A DNA stretch of 64,000 nt from Propionibacteriales bacterium. GTDB lineage: Bacteria; Actinomycetota; Actinomycetes; Propionibacteriales; Nocardioidaceae. Position numbers and translations under genes: made by a program. The DNA lies in assembly GCA_026392455.1 (NCBI GenBank), contig JAPLCB010000002.1, positions 1 through 64,000 on the forward strand, written 5' to 3'. A model generated the notes under the pieces. That model saw only the letters and a list, made by a program, of their open reading frames with translations. It was not told the DNA's origin and ran no database searches. Of this stretch, positions 16,844 through 24,489 are shown piece after piece; the stretch's first letter is position 1; the number at the start of each line of letters is the position of its first letter.

Positions 16844-17629
16844 TCACAGCCGTCGGTTCCGCAACGACGGGTTCTGCTCGCGAGCTGCGGTGACAGCAGC
16901 AAGATCCAGCGACGCCACGAGCCACCCCTCGTCCGGCCCGCACTCCGCGACCACGTCGCCGGTCGGAGCGATCACCGTCGAGTGCCCGCAGTAGCGCGGG
17001 CCGGGCTGGGCCGCGGCCACCACCCAGCAGAGGTTCTCGATCGCCCGGGCCCGCAGCAACGTCCGCCAGTGCTCGACCTTGCGCTCCCCCGCGACCCACG
17101 CAGCGGGAAGCACCAGCACCTCGGCACCTGCGGCCGACAACGACCTGGCCAGCTCGGGGAACCTCAGGTCGTAGCAGGTCATCAGGCCGACCCGGGCACC
17201 ACCGATCCCGACCACCGTCGGCTGCGGCGGACCCGGCGCGACGATGTCGGACTCGCACTGGCCGAACGAGTCGTAGAGGTGGATCTTGCGGTACGTCGCC
17301 AGCGTCTGACCGCCGCCGGTCAGCACCAGCGTGTTGAAGGGGCGAGCGGCATCCTCGCCGGTCTCGAACATGCCGCCGAGCACCGCTGCACCGGTCCGCC
17401 GGGAGACGTCCTGGAGCGCGCGGACGAACGGCCCGTCCAGCGGTTCGGCGTACGGGGCCAACGGTTCGCCGGGGGTGCCGAAGTCCCGGGCGAAGGCCTC
17501 GGGCAGCACGATCAGGTCGGTTCCGGCAGCACCGTCGGAGACGTCGATCTGCTCCAGCGCGGTGCGGTTGACCGCCGGATCCGGGGACGACGCGTGCTGC
17601 CAGACCCGAACTTCCAGCAGAGCACCCAT
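16844..17629 (-). CDS. Carbon-nitrogen hydrolase (nitrilase superfamily)
   Basis: 261 aa. The catalytic Glu-Lys-Cys triad is complete: E44 in VLPEAF, K115 in YRKIHLYD and C152 in TCYDLRFPE. The size and motifs match the Nit1/omega-amidase branch, which hydrolyses amides such as deaminated glutathione or alpha-ketoglutaramate; a nitrile substrate is unlikely. Start ATG 17629 has no clear Shine-Dalgarno. It is divergent from the MobA-like gene, with 91 bp between them. Confidence 0.88.
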   Translation of the reverse strand: MGALLEVRVWQHASSPDPAVNRTALEQIDVSDGAAGTDLIVLPEAFARDFGTPGEPLAPYAEPLDGPFVRALQDVSRRTGAAVLGGMFETGEDAARPFNTLVLTGGGQTLATYRKIHLYDSFGQCESDIVAPGPPQPTVVGIGGARVGLMTCYDLRFPELARSLSAAGAEVLVLPAAWVAGERKVEHWRTLLRARAIENLCWVVAAAQPGPRYCGHSTVIAPTGDVVAECGPDEGWLVASLDLAAVTAAREQNPSLRNRRL

Positions 17630-17720
17630 GCGGCAAGGGTGCCAGTCACCGGCGCTGCGGACAACGCGCGTCGCCGTCGGCAGGCAGTCGGCCGACGCCG
17701 AGCGGTGGCAGACTGCGGGG

Positions 17721-18308
17721 GTGGACGGAATCCGGATCGGCGCAGTGATCCTGAGCGGCGGCGACGCCGTCCGGCTCAGCGGTGCCGACAAGGCCTCGAT
17801 CGAGGTCGGCGGGATCACCCTCCTCGAGCACGCGCTGGGGGCCCTGGTCGACGTCAACGAGGTCGTCGTCGTCGGTGAGCCCGTCCCGACCACCCGCCCG
17901 GTGACCTTCACCCGGGAGGACCCGGCCGGTGGCGGTCCCGCAGCCGGGCTGCTGACCGGGCTGCGCTGCTTCGCCCGCAGGCCCGACCTGGTGGCCGTGC
18001 TCGCCGTCGACATGCCCCTGGTCACCAGCACCACCTTCCGCCGGTTGCTGGCGACCCGCGCGGCTCACCCCGAGTCCGACGGAGCCGCCCTGATCGACGA
18101 GGGCCGCAAGCTCCAGTACCTCTGCGCGGTGTACGCGGTCGAGAGCCTGCACCGGGTCCAGCCGTCCTACGAGGACGAGCACGGGCTGTCGATGCGGGCG
18201 CTGGTCGGCGGGCTGCGCCTGGAGCACGTACCGGCGTACGGGCCCGAGGCTCGCGACGTCGACACCTGGGACGACCTGCTGACGATTCGCGAGGCGTTCG
18301 GCGAGTAA
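17721..18308 (+). CDS. MobA-like nucleotidyltransferase
   Basis: 195 aa. The N-terminal signature LSGGDAVRLSGADK is a variant of the MobA nucleotide-binding loop LAGGxSxRMGxDK, and LAVDMPLV carries the metal-binding aspartate. This family transfers GMP or CMP to molybdopterin in Mo-cofactor maturation. The first loop lacks the usual Ser-x-Arg-Met/Phe-Gly spacing, so the exact substrate is uncertain. GTG 17721 lies 6 nt after CAGACT, a relaxed leaderless -10. The next gene is a DUF6457-type protein, a partner commonly seen beside such transferases. Confidence 0.8.
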   Translation: MDGIRIGAVILSGGDAVRLSGADKASIEVGGITLLEHALGALVDVNEVVVVGEPVPTTRPVTFTREDPAGGGPAAGLLTGLRCFARRPDLVAVLAVDMPLVTSTTFRRLLATRAAHPESDGAALIDEGRKLQYLCAVYAVESLHRVQPSYEDEHGLSMRALVGGLRLEHVPAYGPEARDVDTWDDLLTIREAFGE

Positions 18309-18367
18309 CCGCACCTCGTTGGCCGAACCTCTTGCATCCGGGCCGGGGTGTGGGTGATCGTGAACAG

Positions 18368-18682
18368 GTGAACCTGCACGACTGGATCGATGAGCTCTGT
18401 GACGCGCTGGACGTCGAGATCGACCTCGACGAAGCGCTGGTCCTCGACGTGGCCAAGGACGCCGCGGAGAACGTGGACCGGTCCGCCGCCCCCATCACCG
18501 CGTTCCTCCTGGGGTACGCCGCAGCCCGCTCCCAGGGTGCTCCGGACCAGGTCGAGGAGCTCGCTGCTGCGGCCTCCGACCTGGCGCTGCGGTGGGACAA
18601 GTCCCCCGATGCCCTCGAGGAGGAGGACGAGCCCGAGGTCGACGAGGAGATCGAGCTCGACGACGAGCTCGAGTCCGTCTGA
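18368..18682 (+). CDS. DUF6457-type small acidic protein
   Basis: 104 aa from GTG 18368 (VNLHDWIDEL). The first 75 residues are helical (LHDWIDELCDALDVEIDLDE), matching the DUF6457 family usually found next to mobA genes. The C-terminus is an acidic run (EEEDEPEVDEEIELDDELE). An upstream in-frame start would add 12 residues but lacks a signal. Its stop codon is followed after 5 bp by the first unit of a 32-bp-period repeat. Confidence 0.65.
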   Translation: MNLHDWIDELCDALDVEIDLDEALVLDVAKDAAENVDRSAAPITAFLLGYAAARSQGAPDQVEELAAAASDLALRWDKSPDALEEEDEPEVDEEIELDDELESV

Positions 18683-18687
18683 TCCCT

Positions 18688-18797
18688 GAGCGGGCTCAGA
18701 TGTCCCGGAAAACGGCGGCGAGCGGGCTCAGATGTCCCGGCAACGCGGAACATTCGCGCCCGGTCAGCGGGTTCTGGCGGGACATCCGCGCCCGGTC
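18688..18797. repeat. 32-bp-period dispersed repeat, locus 1
   Basis: GAGCGGGCTCAGATGTCCCGG occurs at 18688-18708 and 18720-18740 (32 bp apart). ACAT[T/C]CGCGCCCGGTC occurs at 18750-18765 and 18782-18797 (also 32 bp apart), and is an inverted version of the same core (CGGGC-N4-ATGTCCCG). So there are two units in each orientation. A related locus lies at 38733-38777. Confidence 0.75.
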
Positions 18798-18843
18798 GGC
18801 GACTGGGTCGGGTGCAGGCCGGGGCGCTCGCTAACCTCGACGT

Positions 18844-19812
18844 ATGCGTGCAGTCATCGCCCCGGACCCGGGCGGCCCCGAGAACCTCGTCGTGACCGAC
18901 CTGCCGGATCCCGTCGCCGGTCCCGGCGAGGTGGTCATCGACATCGTCGCCAGCGCCCTGAACCGCGCGGACCTCCTGCAGCGGATGGGTTTCTACCCGC
19001 CACCGCCGGGTGCCAGCGACGTCCTGGGGATGGAGTGCTCCGGGCGGGTGGCCGAGCTCGGCGAGGGTGTGACCGGTCTCGCCGTCGGTGACGAGGTCTG
19101 CGCCCTGCTCTCCGCCGGCGGGTACGCCGAGAAGGTCGTCGTCCCCGTCGGACAGGTGCTGCGGGTGCCGGCCGGGGTGAGCCTGGTCCAGGCCGCCGCG
19201 CTGCCCGAGGTCGCCGCCACGGTCTGGTCGAACGTGTTCATGATCGCCGGCCTGCAGGCCGACGAGACCCTGCTGGTCCACGGCGGCGCCGGCGGCATCG
19301 GCACCTTCGCCATCCAGCTCGCCAAAGCGCTGGGGGCCCGGGTGTTCACCACCGCCGGCACCCCGGAGAAGCAGGAGCTCTGCCGCTCGCTCGGGGCGGA
19401 CCGGGCGATCAGCTACCGCGACGAGGACTACACCGAGATCCTCCGCGAGGCCGGCGGCGCTGACGTCATCCTCGACAACATGGGGGCGAAGTACCTCGGC
19501 GGCAACGTCAAGGCCCTGGCCACCGAGGGCCGGCTGGTCATCATCGGGATGCAGGGCGGGGTGAAGGGCGAGCTCGACATCGCCGGCCTCCTGGGCAAGC
19601 GCGGCGCCGTGATCGCCACCTCCTTGCGCGCCCGTCCGTCCGCGGAGAAGTCGGCGATCTGCCGCGGCGTCGAGGAGTTCGTCTGGCCGCTGGTCGCCGA
19701 CGGCAGCATCCGCACGGTCGTCGGGGCCGAGTTCGCCCTGGCCGACGTCGCGGACGCGCACCGGCTGATGGAGTCGGGCGGGCACACCGGGAAGATCCTG
19801 CTGCGGACCTAA
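18844..19812 (+). CDS. NAD(P)H:quinone oxidoreductase, zinc-independent MDR family
   Basis: 322 aa. It has the N-terminal GroES-like MDR fold (NRADLLQRMGFYPPPPG), then the Rossmann dinucleotide loop in LLVHGGAGGIGTFAIQLAKALGA. The zinc-ligand cysteines of alcohol dehydrogenases are absent, as in quinone oxidoreductases of the PIG3/TP53I3 type, to which the PPPPGASDVLGMECSG block points. ATG 18844 is leaderless (TAACCT 18832-18837, 6-nt spacer). Its stop codon overlaps the convergent lipoprotein gene by 4 bp. Confidence 0.9.
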   Translation: MRAVIAPDPGGPENLVVTDLPDPVAGPGEVVIDIVASALNRADLLQRMGFYPPPPGASDVLGMECSGRVAELGEGVTGLAVGDEVCALLSAGGYAEKVVVPVGQVLRVPAGVSLVQAAALPEVAATVWSNVFMIAGLQADETLLVHGGAGGIGTFAIQLAKALGARVFTTAGTPEKQELCRSLGADRAISYRDEDYTEILREAGGADVILDNMGAKYLGGNVKALATEGRLVIIGMQGGVKGELDIAGLLGKRGAVIATSLRARPSAEKSAICRGVEEFVWPLVADGSIRTVVGAEFALADVADAHRLMESGGHTGKILLRT

Positions 19813-20333
19813 CCCGTCCGGCGCACGACGACGTAGGTGGCCGTGTTCGTGCCGTCGGCGCGGATCACGTTGACACCGACGTCGTACCGGGCGTTGCTGA
19901 AGGTCGAGGTGCTGGTGGTCGGCGTGCTCACGCCGGGCGCCGCCGTGAACCCGGCCCGGGTGAGCTGGGCATCGATCCGCTTCATCGCCGCAGCCGGGCT
20001 GGCGCCGGCGACCCGGACCAGCACGGTGAACGCGAACGGGTCGTCGGTACCGCCCTGGGAGGCACCGACCAGGACGCCGGGCACGACGGGGATCTGCTTG
20101 ACCGGGAACCCCGCCGGCAACGACCGTACGTCGGTCGCGGGGGCGAGACCATCGACCGGCCCAGCTCCTGGCGTACCGACCGGCGTGCCGGACGACCCGA
20201 CGGATGGCACCGCGCTGGACGGGGCCGACCCGGTCGAGGGTGTCGCCACGGTCGGCGATCCCGACCCACCGCAACCGGTGAGCGCCGCGCCCGCGACGAG
20301 GGCGACAGCACCGAGCCAGCTCCGGGTGGTCAT
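19809..20333 (-). CDS. Putative lipoprotein
   Basis: 174 aa from ATG 20333. The signal peptide SWLGAVALVAGAALTGC ends in a lipobox (LTGC), predicting acylation at C21. A Ser/Thr/Pro/Gly-rich linker follows. The C-terminal 100 residues form an alpha/beta domain (DPFAFTVLVRVAGASPAAAMKRIDAQLTRAGF) of unknown function. It faces the divergent Bpa gene, with 61 bp between starts. Confidence 0.7.
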   Translation of the reverse strand: MTTRSWLGAVALVAGAALTGCGGSGSPTVATPSTGSAPSSAVPSVGSSGTPVGTPGAGPVDGLAPATDVRSLPAGFPVKQIPVVPGVLVGASQGGTDDPFAFTVLVRVAGASPAAAMKRIDAQLTRAGFTAAPGVSTPTTSTSTFSNARYDVGVNVIRADGTNTATYVVVRRTG

Positions 20334-20394
20334 GGCGGCATTCAAGCAGTTGCCCGCCCGGGGCGGTTCAGAACAGCGCGTTAGGCTCGGGCGC

Positions 20395-20955
20395 ATGTCC
20401 AGCCAGCAGCCCGAGCCTCAGCAGGAGAACCCGGACCCCCGGGTCATGATCATCAACGCCGATGGCGCCCCGGCCACCCCGGCCGCGCCCGGCGCGGAAC
20501 CCGTCGGCGAGGAGGTCACCGACCTGATCGAGGAACCGGCGAAGGTGATGCGGATCGGCAGCATGATCCGGATGCTGCTCGAAGAGGTGAAGGCGGCGCC
20601 CGTCGACGAGGCCGGCCGGACCCGGCTGGCCACCGTGCTGTCGACGGCCATCTCCGAGCTCAAGCAGGGCCTCGCCCCCGAGCTCGGCAACGAGCTCGAC
20701 CGGCTGATCACCCCGCTGTCCGGCGCCACTCCCTCGGAGTCCGAGCTGCGGATCGCCCAGGCCCAGCTCGTCGGCTGGCTCGAGGGGCTGTTCCACGGGA
20801 TCCAGACGGCGATCTACGCCCAGCAGATGGCCGCCCGGGCGCAGCTCGAGCAGATGCAGAAGGCATTGCCGCCGGGCCTGAGCAGCACCGAGGTCGGCGG
20901 CCCGAACGACCTCACTGCTGCGAGCGAGAACAGCTCCGGCGGGATGTACCTCTGA
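20395..20955 (+). CDS. bpa: Bacterial proteasome activator (Bpa/PafE family)
   Basis: 186 aa. It corresponds to the ATP-independent ring-shaped activator that docks on the 20S proteasome of actinobacteria and opens the gate for unfolded substrates such as HspR. The core helical bundle is present (PAKVMRIGSMIRMLLEEVKAAP, then ELKQGLAPELGNELDRL, and GWLEGLFHGIQTAIYAQQM). The protein ends in GGMYL; mycobacterial Bpa ends in GQYL, the docking tail, so one position differs (M for Q). ATG 20395 is leaderless (TAGGCT 20382-20387, 7-nt spacer). Proteasome genes are not in the window. Confidence 0.9.
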   Translation: MSSQQPEPQQENPDPRVMIINADGAPATPAAPGAEPVGEEVTDLIEEPAKVMRIGSMIRMLLEEVKAAPVDEAGRTRLATVLSTAISELKQGLAPELGNELDRLITPLSGATPSESELRIAQAQLVGWLEGLFHGIQTAIYAQQMAARAQLEQMQKALPPGLSSTEVGGPNDLTAASENSSGGMYL

Positions 20956-20959
20956 TCTC

Positions 20960-21511
20960 CTAGGACCGCTTCCGCAGCCAGACCAGGCCGCCGATCACCA
21001 CCGCCAGCACGGCGCTAGTGCCGAGGATGCTGCCGACGCCGGTGCCGCTGATCGGGTCAGGGTTGATCGGGCCCGACGAGGGCAGCGGACTGAACTCAGG
21101 GATGCCCGGCGGCCCGGTGACGGTGGCCACCTGGTCGGAGACGGCGGCGGCGAACGGCCGCGAGCCGTCGCAGGAATCGACCTTCATCTGGCCGGGGTGC
21201 TGCCCCTGGGCGAAGAAGAGGTAGCGCTCGTCCGCGGCGATCCCGGTCAGCCCGCAGGCTGCCGAGCTCGCGCTGGTCTTCAGCTTCTCGAAGGTGGCGG
21301 ACTGGCCTTTGTAGACCTGGCCGACCCTGACGCCGTACGTGGTCTCGATGCCGTTGCTGGAGACCCAGGCGACGGTCCCGTCCAGGACGGTGTCGGCCCG
21401 GGTGGTCTGGGCGGTGACGGTCAGGTTCTTGCAGCTGCACGCATGCGCGGCCGTCGGCGAGGCGAGCAGCATCCCGACGACCAGACCGAGGACGACCGCG
21501 AGCCGCTTCAT
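20960..21511 (-). CDS. Secreted, membrane-anchored TIMP/NTR-like domain protein
   Basis: 183 aa from ATG 21511, overlapping the upstream stop (ATGA). The signal peptide ends at AHA before CSCKN; the mature N-terminus therefore begins with the CxC of netrin/TIMP-like (NTR) domains. Cys residues in AACGL and DSCDG complete the pattern. A Pro/Ser linker and a C-terminal segment (SILGTSAVLAVVIGGLVWL) with RKRS form a stop-transfer anchor. Role unknown; it is the third gene of the operon with the HAD phosphatase and pterin dehydratase. Confidence 0.75.
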   Translation of the reverse strand: MKRLAVVLGLVVGMLLASPTAAHACSCKNLTVTAQTTRADTVLDGTVAWVSSNGIETTYGVRVGQVYKGQSATFEKLKTSASSAACGLTGIAADERYLFFAQGQHPGQMKVDSCDGSRPFAAAVSDQVATVTGPPGIPEFSPLPSSGPINPDPISGTGVGSILGTSAVLAVVIGGLVWLRKRS

Positions 21512-21804
21512 CCGACAAGTCCGTCGGTGACCAGTCCGTCGATGACCCGTGCCAGCGCAAAGTCCTGGGCCGTCAGTCCGCCGGCCGAGTGCGTGCTGAG
21601 CGTGAAGGTGATCGTCCGCCAGCGGATGTCGATGTCGGGGTGGTGGTCGGCCTCCTCCGCGACGCGTCCGACGGCGACGACCAGGTCGAGGCCGGCCAGG
21701 AACGAGGCGGAGGTCACCGAGCGGGTGATGCTGTCGCCGACCCGGGACCACTCCGGGGCAGCAGCGAGCGCCTCGTCCAGCTCGGCGTCCGGGAGCAGTG
21801 CCAC
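21508..21804 (-). CDS. 4a-hydroxytetrahydrobiopterin dehydratase (PCD/PhhB family)
   Basis: 98 aa, normal family length. It contains the signature EEADHHPDIDIRW, with the His-His-Pro active-site cluster, followed by LSTHSAGGLTAQDFALA. Members dehydrate pterin-4a-carbinolamine, recycling the cofactor of aromatic amino acid hydroxylases; some act as transcription coactivators. No hydroxylase is seen nearby. Start GTG 21804 has GAGGA 7 nt upstream and lies 4 bp after the HAD gene's stop. Confidence 0.92.
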   Translation of the reverse strand: MALLPDAELDEALAAAPEWSRVGDSITRSVTSASFLAGLDLVVAVGRVAEEADHHPDIDIRWRTITFTLSTHSAGGLTAQDFALARVIDGLVTDGLVG

Positions 21805-21808
21805 CTGG

Positions 21809-22639
21809 TCATCCTCGCCCGGTGACGCTCGGCCTGTCGAGGAGCTGCTCCATGACCTGAGCCACACCGTCCTCGTCGTTGGTCCCGGCGACCTGACCGG
21901 CAGCCTCGCGGACCGACGGGTGCGCGTTGGCCATCGCGTACGACGTCCCGGCCCACTGCAGCATCGGCATGTCGTTGGGCATGTCCCCGAAGGCGACCAC
22001 CTCGGCCGCAGTGATCCCCCGCTCGGCGCAGAACAGCTCGAGGGTCGAGGCCTTGGTGACGCCGTACCCGCTCATCTCCAGGAGGGTGGTCGCTGACGAC
22101 CAGGTGACTTCGACCAGGTCGCCGACAGCAGCGATCGCCCGGTCCCAGTAGTCCTGCGGCTCGAGCTCCTCGTGCCGCGCCAGCAGCTTGAACGCCGGCT
22201 CGGTCAGGATCTCGGCCGCCGTGCCCCGGACCGCACCGCCGGGGACGGGGTAGCGCTCCAGGAAGCCGTGCTCGAGCGCGATCCCGGCCATCGTCTCGAC
22301 GGCGAAGTGCGACTCGGGAACGGCGGCCCGGAGCCGCTCGGTGACCTCGAACGCCACGACCGGCTCGATGGCCCGGGTCTGGTGGACCTGGGACCGGGCG
22401 ACGTCCCAGACCAGGGCGCCGTTGGAGACAATCGCGAACCCGTGGGTGCCGACGTACCCGAAGACGTCCTCGGCCCAGCGCAGCGGCCTGCCGGTCACGA
22501 AGACGACGTCGATCCCGGCTTCCTCGGCCGCGACCAGCGCCTGCGCCGTGCGGGTCGAGATGCTGCCGTCGCTGCGGACCAGGGTGCCGTCGAGGTCGGT
22601 CGCGACCAGCCGTACCGGGGGATCCACCGCGTTCGTCAC
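21809..22639 (-). CDS. Cof-type HAD phosphatase
   Basis: 276 aa. HAD motif I is ATDLDGTLV (nucleophile and acid aspartates). Motif II is in VTGRP, the lysine in VTKAS, and motif IV in AFGDMPNDMPML. The C2-type cap lies between, as in Cof/YbjI sugar-phosphate phosphatases. GTG 22639 is leaderless (TAAGGT at 22651-22646, 6-nt spacer). Its promoter lies directly beside a long palindrome (22665-22700). A second Cof-type paralogue lies at 23646-24476. Confidence 0.9.
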   Translation of the reverse strand: MTNAVDPPVRLVATDLDGTLVRSDGSISTRTAQALVAAEEAGIDVVFVTGRPLRWAEDVFGYVGTHGFAIVSNGALVWDVARSQVHQTRAIEPVVAFEVTERLRAAVPESHFAVETMAGIALEHGFLERYPVPGGAVRGTAAEILTEPAFKLLARHEELEPQDYWDRAIAAVGDLVEVTWSSATTLLEMSGYGVTKASTLELFCAERGITAAEVVAFGDMPNDMPMLQWAGTSYAMANAHPSVREAAGQVAGTNDEDGVAQVMEQLLDRPSVTGRG

Positions 22640-22664
22640 GTCCCGACCTTAGCGAGCAGACCCT

Positions 22665-22700
22665 TGCCCTGTATTCAACCAAGTGGTTGAATACAGGGCA
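22665..22700. promoter_or_regulatory. 36-bp perfect palindrome, candidate operator
   Basis: Arms 22665-22681 and 22684-22700 are perfect inverted copies (TGCCCTGTATTCAACCA and its complement) around a 2-nt centre. The element begins 14 bp beyond the HAD gene's -10 box and ends on the A of the MDMPI-like start codon, so a bound dimer would block both divergent promoters. The core TTCAACC-n4-GGTTGAA resembles ArsR- or MarR-type operators. No regulator gene lies next to it. Confidence 0.75.
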
Positions 22701-23269
22701 TGTCAGAGACTTCCCTCGAACACCGACAGATCTCCGGCGCCTTCGCCGACCTGGTGCGTACGGCCGACCCGTCCGGCTGGGACGCGCCGGCGCCGGTCGA
22801 CGGCTGGACCGCGCGCGACGTCGTCCGGCACCTGGTCGAGTGGTTCCCCGCCTTCCTCCAGGGCGCTGCCGGGATCACCCTGCCGCCCGGACCCTCGGTC
22901 GACGCAGACCCGGTCGGTGCCTGGGCCGCCCAGAACGAGGCGGTGCAGGCCCTCCTCGAGGACCCGGAGACTGCCGCGCGGCCGATCGACAACCCGCACC
23001 TCGGCGCCATGTCGCTGGAGCAGGCGACGTCGCGGATCTACGTCGCCGACGTCTTCATGCACACCTGGGACCTGGCCCGGGCCACCGGTCAGCCGGTCGC
23101 TCTCGACGAGGACCGCTGCGCGACGATGCTCGCCGGGATGCAGCCCCTGGACGAGATGCTGCGCGCCAGCGGCCAGTACGGGCCGAAGGTCGCCGTACCG
23201 GACGACGCACCGGCGATGGACCGGCTGATGGGGTTCATCGGCCGAGACCCGGGGTTCCGAGCGGTCTGA
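22700..23269 (+). CDS. MDMPI/DinB-like metal-binding protein (TIGR03086-type)
   Basis: 189 aa. It has the N-terminal four-helix domain of mycothiol-dependent maleylpyruvate isomerases, with DGWTARDVVRHLVEWF and FMHTWDLARATGQ giving the metal-binding histidines. Such actinobacterial proteins probably act in mycothiol-dependent thiol chemistry; the exact reaction is unknown. ATG 22700 sits at the edge of the palindrome, so its transcript would be leaderless or nearly so. The 3' end overlaps the convergent acetyltransferase gene by 35 bp. Confidence 0.85.
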   Translation: MSETSLEHRQISGAFADLVRTADPSGWDAPAPVDGWTARDVVRHLVEWFPAFLQGAAGITLPPGPSVDADPVGAWAAQNEAVQALLEDPETAARPIDNPHLGAMSLEQATSRIYVADVFMHTWDLARATGQPVALDEDRCATMLAGMQPLDEMLRASGQYGPKVAVPDDAPAMDRLMGFIGRDPGFRAV

Positions 23270-23636
23270 CCATCACCAGGTTGCCCTCGACGTCGGCCCC
23301 GCGCAGACCCGTGAACCCGCATTTCGCGAGCACCCGGACAGCGGCCCGGTTCTCGGGGAGCACGCTGGCGCGGACCCGGACCCCGAGCTCGTCGGTGGCC
23401 GCCAGAACACCGAGGAGTGCCTCGGTGGCAGCGCCGTGGCCGCGGGCGTCGGGCGCCAACGTGCAGCGCACCTCGACCTCGGGGACACCGTCCTCGGAGT
23501 CGTCCGGGTCGCCGAAGAACTCCAGGGAACCGACGTCCAGGTTGTCGAAGGCGCGGACGATGCGCCGCTGCCCCCAGGCCGTGCCCTCCAGGCGCAGCCG
23601 TGGGGTGCTGATCACGGTCTCAAGCATCGGGAGCAC
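23235..23636 (-). CDS. GNAT-family N-acetyltransferase
   Basis: 133 aa. The acetyl-CoA loop LAPDARGHGAATEAL (Q/R-x-x-G-x-G/A type) and the C-terminal VLPENRAAVRVLAKCGF block identify the RimJ/RimL-like GNAT fold. It begins with LETVISTPRLRL, typical of this subgroup. The start could be ATG 23636 or ATG 23627. Substrate unknown. It lies 9 bp from the start of the region holding the next HAD gene's stop but reads in the same direction. Confidence 0.8.
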   Translation of the reverse strand: MLPMLETVISTPRLRLEGTAWGQRRIVRAFDNLDVGSLEFFGDPDDSEDGVPEVEVRCTLAPDARGHGAATEALLGVLAATDELGVRVRASVLPENRAAVRVLAKCGFTGLRGADVEGNLVMVRPLGTPGLGR

Positions 23637-23645
23637 GGTGCTTGC

Positions 23646-24476
23646 TCAAAAGTACTTCCTCAGCTCGATCGCCGCGCCGTCCTGCGCCACAGGCGCGGTG
23701 ACGTGGTCGGCAGCGTCGCGGACGACCTGCGGGCCCTGTCCCATCGCCACCCCGCGACCGGCCCAGGTGAGCATCTCGATGTCGTTGCGGCCGTCACCGA
23801 TCGCCAGCACGTCGGCGGCATCGACGCCGAGCTCGCGGCAGACCCAGTCCAGGCCGCTGGCCTTGCTGACCCCCTCGGGCGCCAGGTCGAGCCAGGCGGT
23901 CCAGCCGATGAAGTAGTTGGTGCCGTGCAGACCGAGCTCCCGGGCCAGGTTCACGAAGTCCTCCGACGTCGAGTCGGGGTCGCGGATGATCACCCGGCTG
24001 ACCGGCCCGGCGATCATCTCGTCGATGTCGCAGATGATCATCTCGCCGTCGAGCTCACCCGGCGGGAAGAGCCGGTTGACCCGGTAACCGATGCCGTGCT
24101 CCTCGACCGCGACCGCTGCGCCGGGGACGTGCCCGAGCACCGTCCGGACCGCGTCCGCGGCGTCGAAGGTCACTTCGTGGACCATCTCCAGCGGTGGGTA
24201 CCGCACCACCACCGAACCGTTCGACGCGACCACGTGCAGCCGTTCACCGGTCAGCTCACGGACCAGCGCGGCCAGCCCCATCCGGTCGGCGACCCCGGCC
24301 ATGCTCAGCGGCGCCCGGCCGGACGCGAGCACCACGTGCGCCCCGGCCCGGGCCGCGTCCAGGACCGCCTCGGTCACCGGCTCCGTGACGGTCTCGGTGC
24401 TGAAGCCGTGCTCGGGGTCCGGGATGAGCAAGGTGCCGTCGATGTCGAGGGCGACGAGCTTCGGGGTCCAGGTCAC
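23646..24476 (-). CDS. Cof-type HAD phosphatase, second copy
   Basis: 276 aa. Motif I is ALDIDGTLL, motif II is in LASGRAP, the conserved lysine is in VSKAS, and motif IV is IGDGRNDIEML. The product has a C2B cap like the first HAD protein at 21.8 kb, with modest similarity to it. GTG 24476 lies 13 bp after the serS stop, so it is probably cotranscribed with serS. A Cof-type phosphatase near serS also occurs in mycobacteria (from memory). Confidence 0.9.
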   Translation of the reverse strand: MTWTPKLVALDIDGTLLIPDPEHGFSTETVTEPVTEAVLDAARAGAHVVLASGRAPLSMAGVADRMGLAALVRELTGERLHVVASNGSVVVRYPPLEMVHEVTFDAADAVRTVLGHVPGAAVAVEEHGIGYRVNRLFPPGELDGEMIICDIDEMIAGPVSRVIIRDPDSTSEDFVNLARELGLHGTNYFIGWTAWLDLAPEGVSKASGLDWVCRELGVDAADVLAIGDGRNDIEMLTWAGRGVAMGQGPQVVRDAADHVTAPVAQDGAAIELRKYF

Positions 24477-24489
24477 GCGGTCACCGACG

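Noticed and set aside
18688-18797. CRISPR array
   Set aside because: The 32-bp spacing and repeats look superficially similar, but units are inverted pairs with decayed, non-unique spacers, only four units, and no cas genes.
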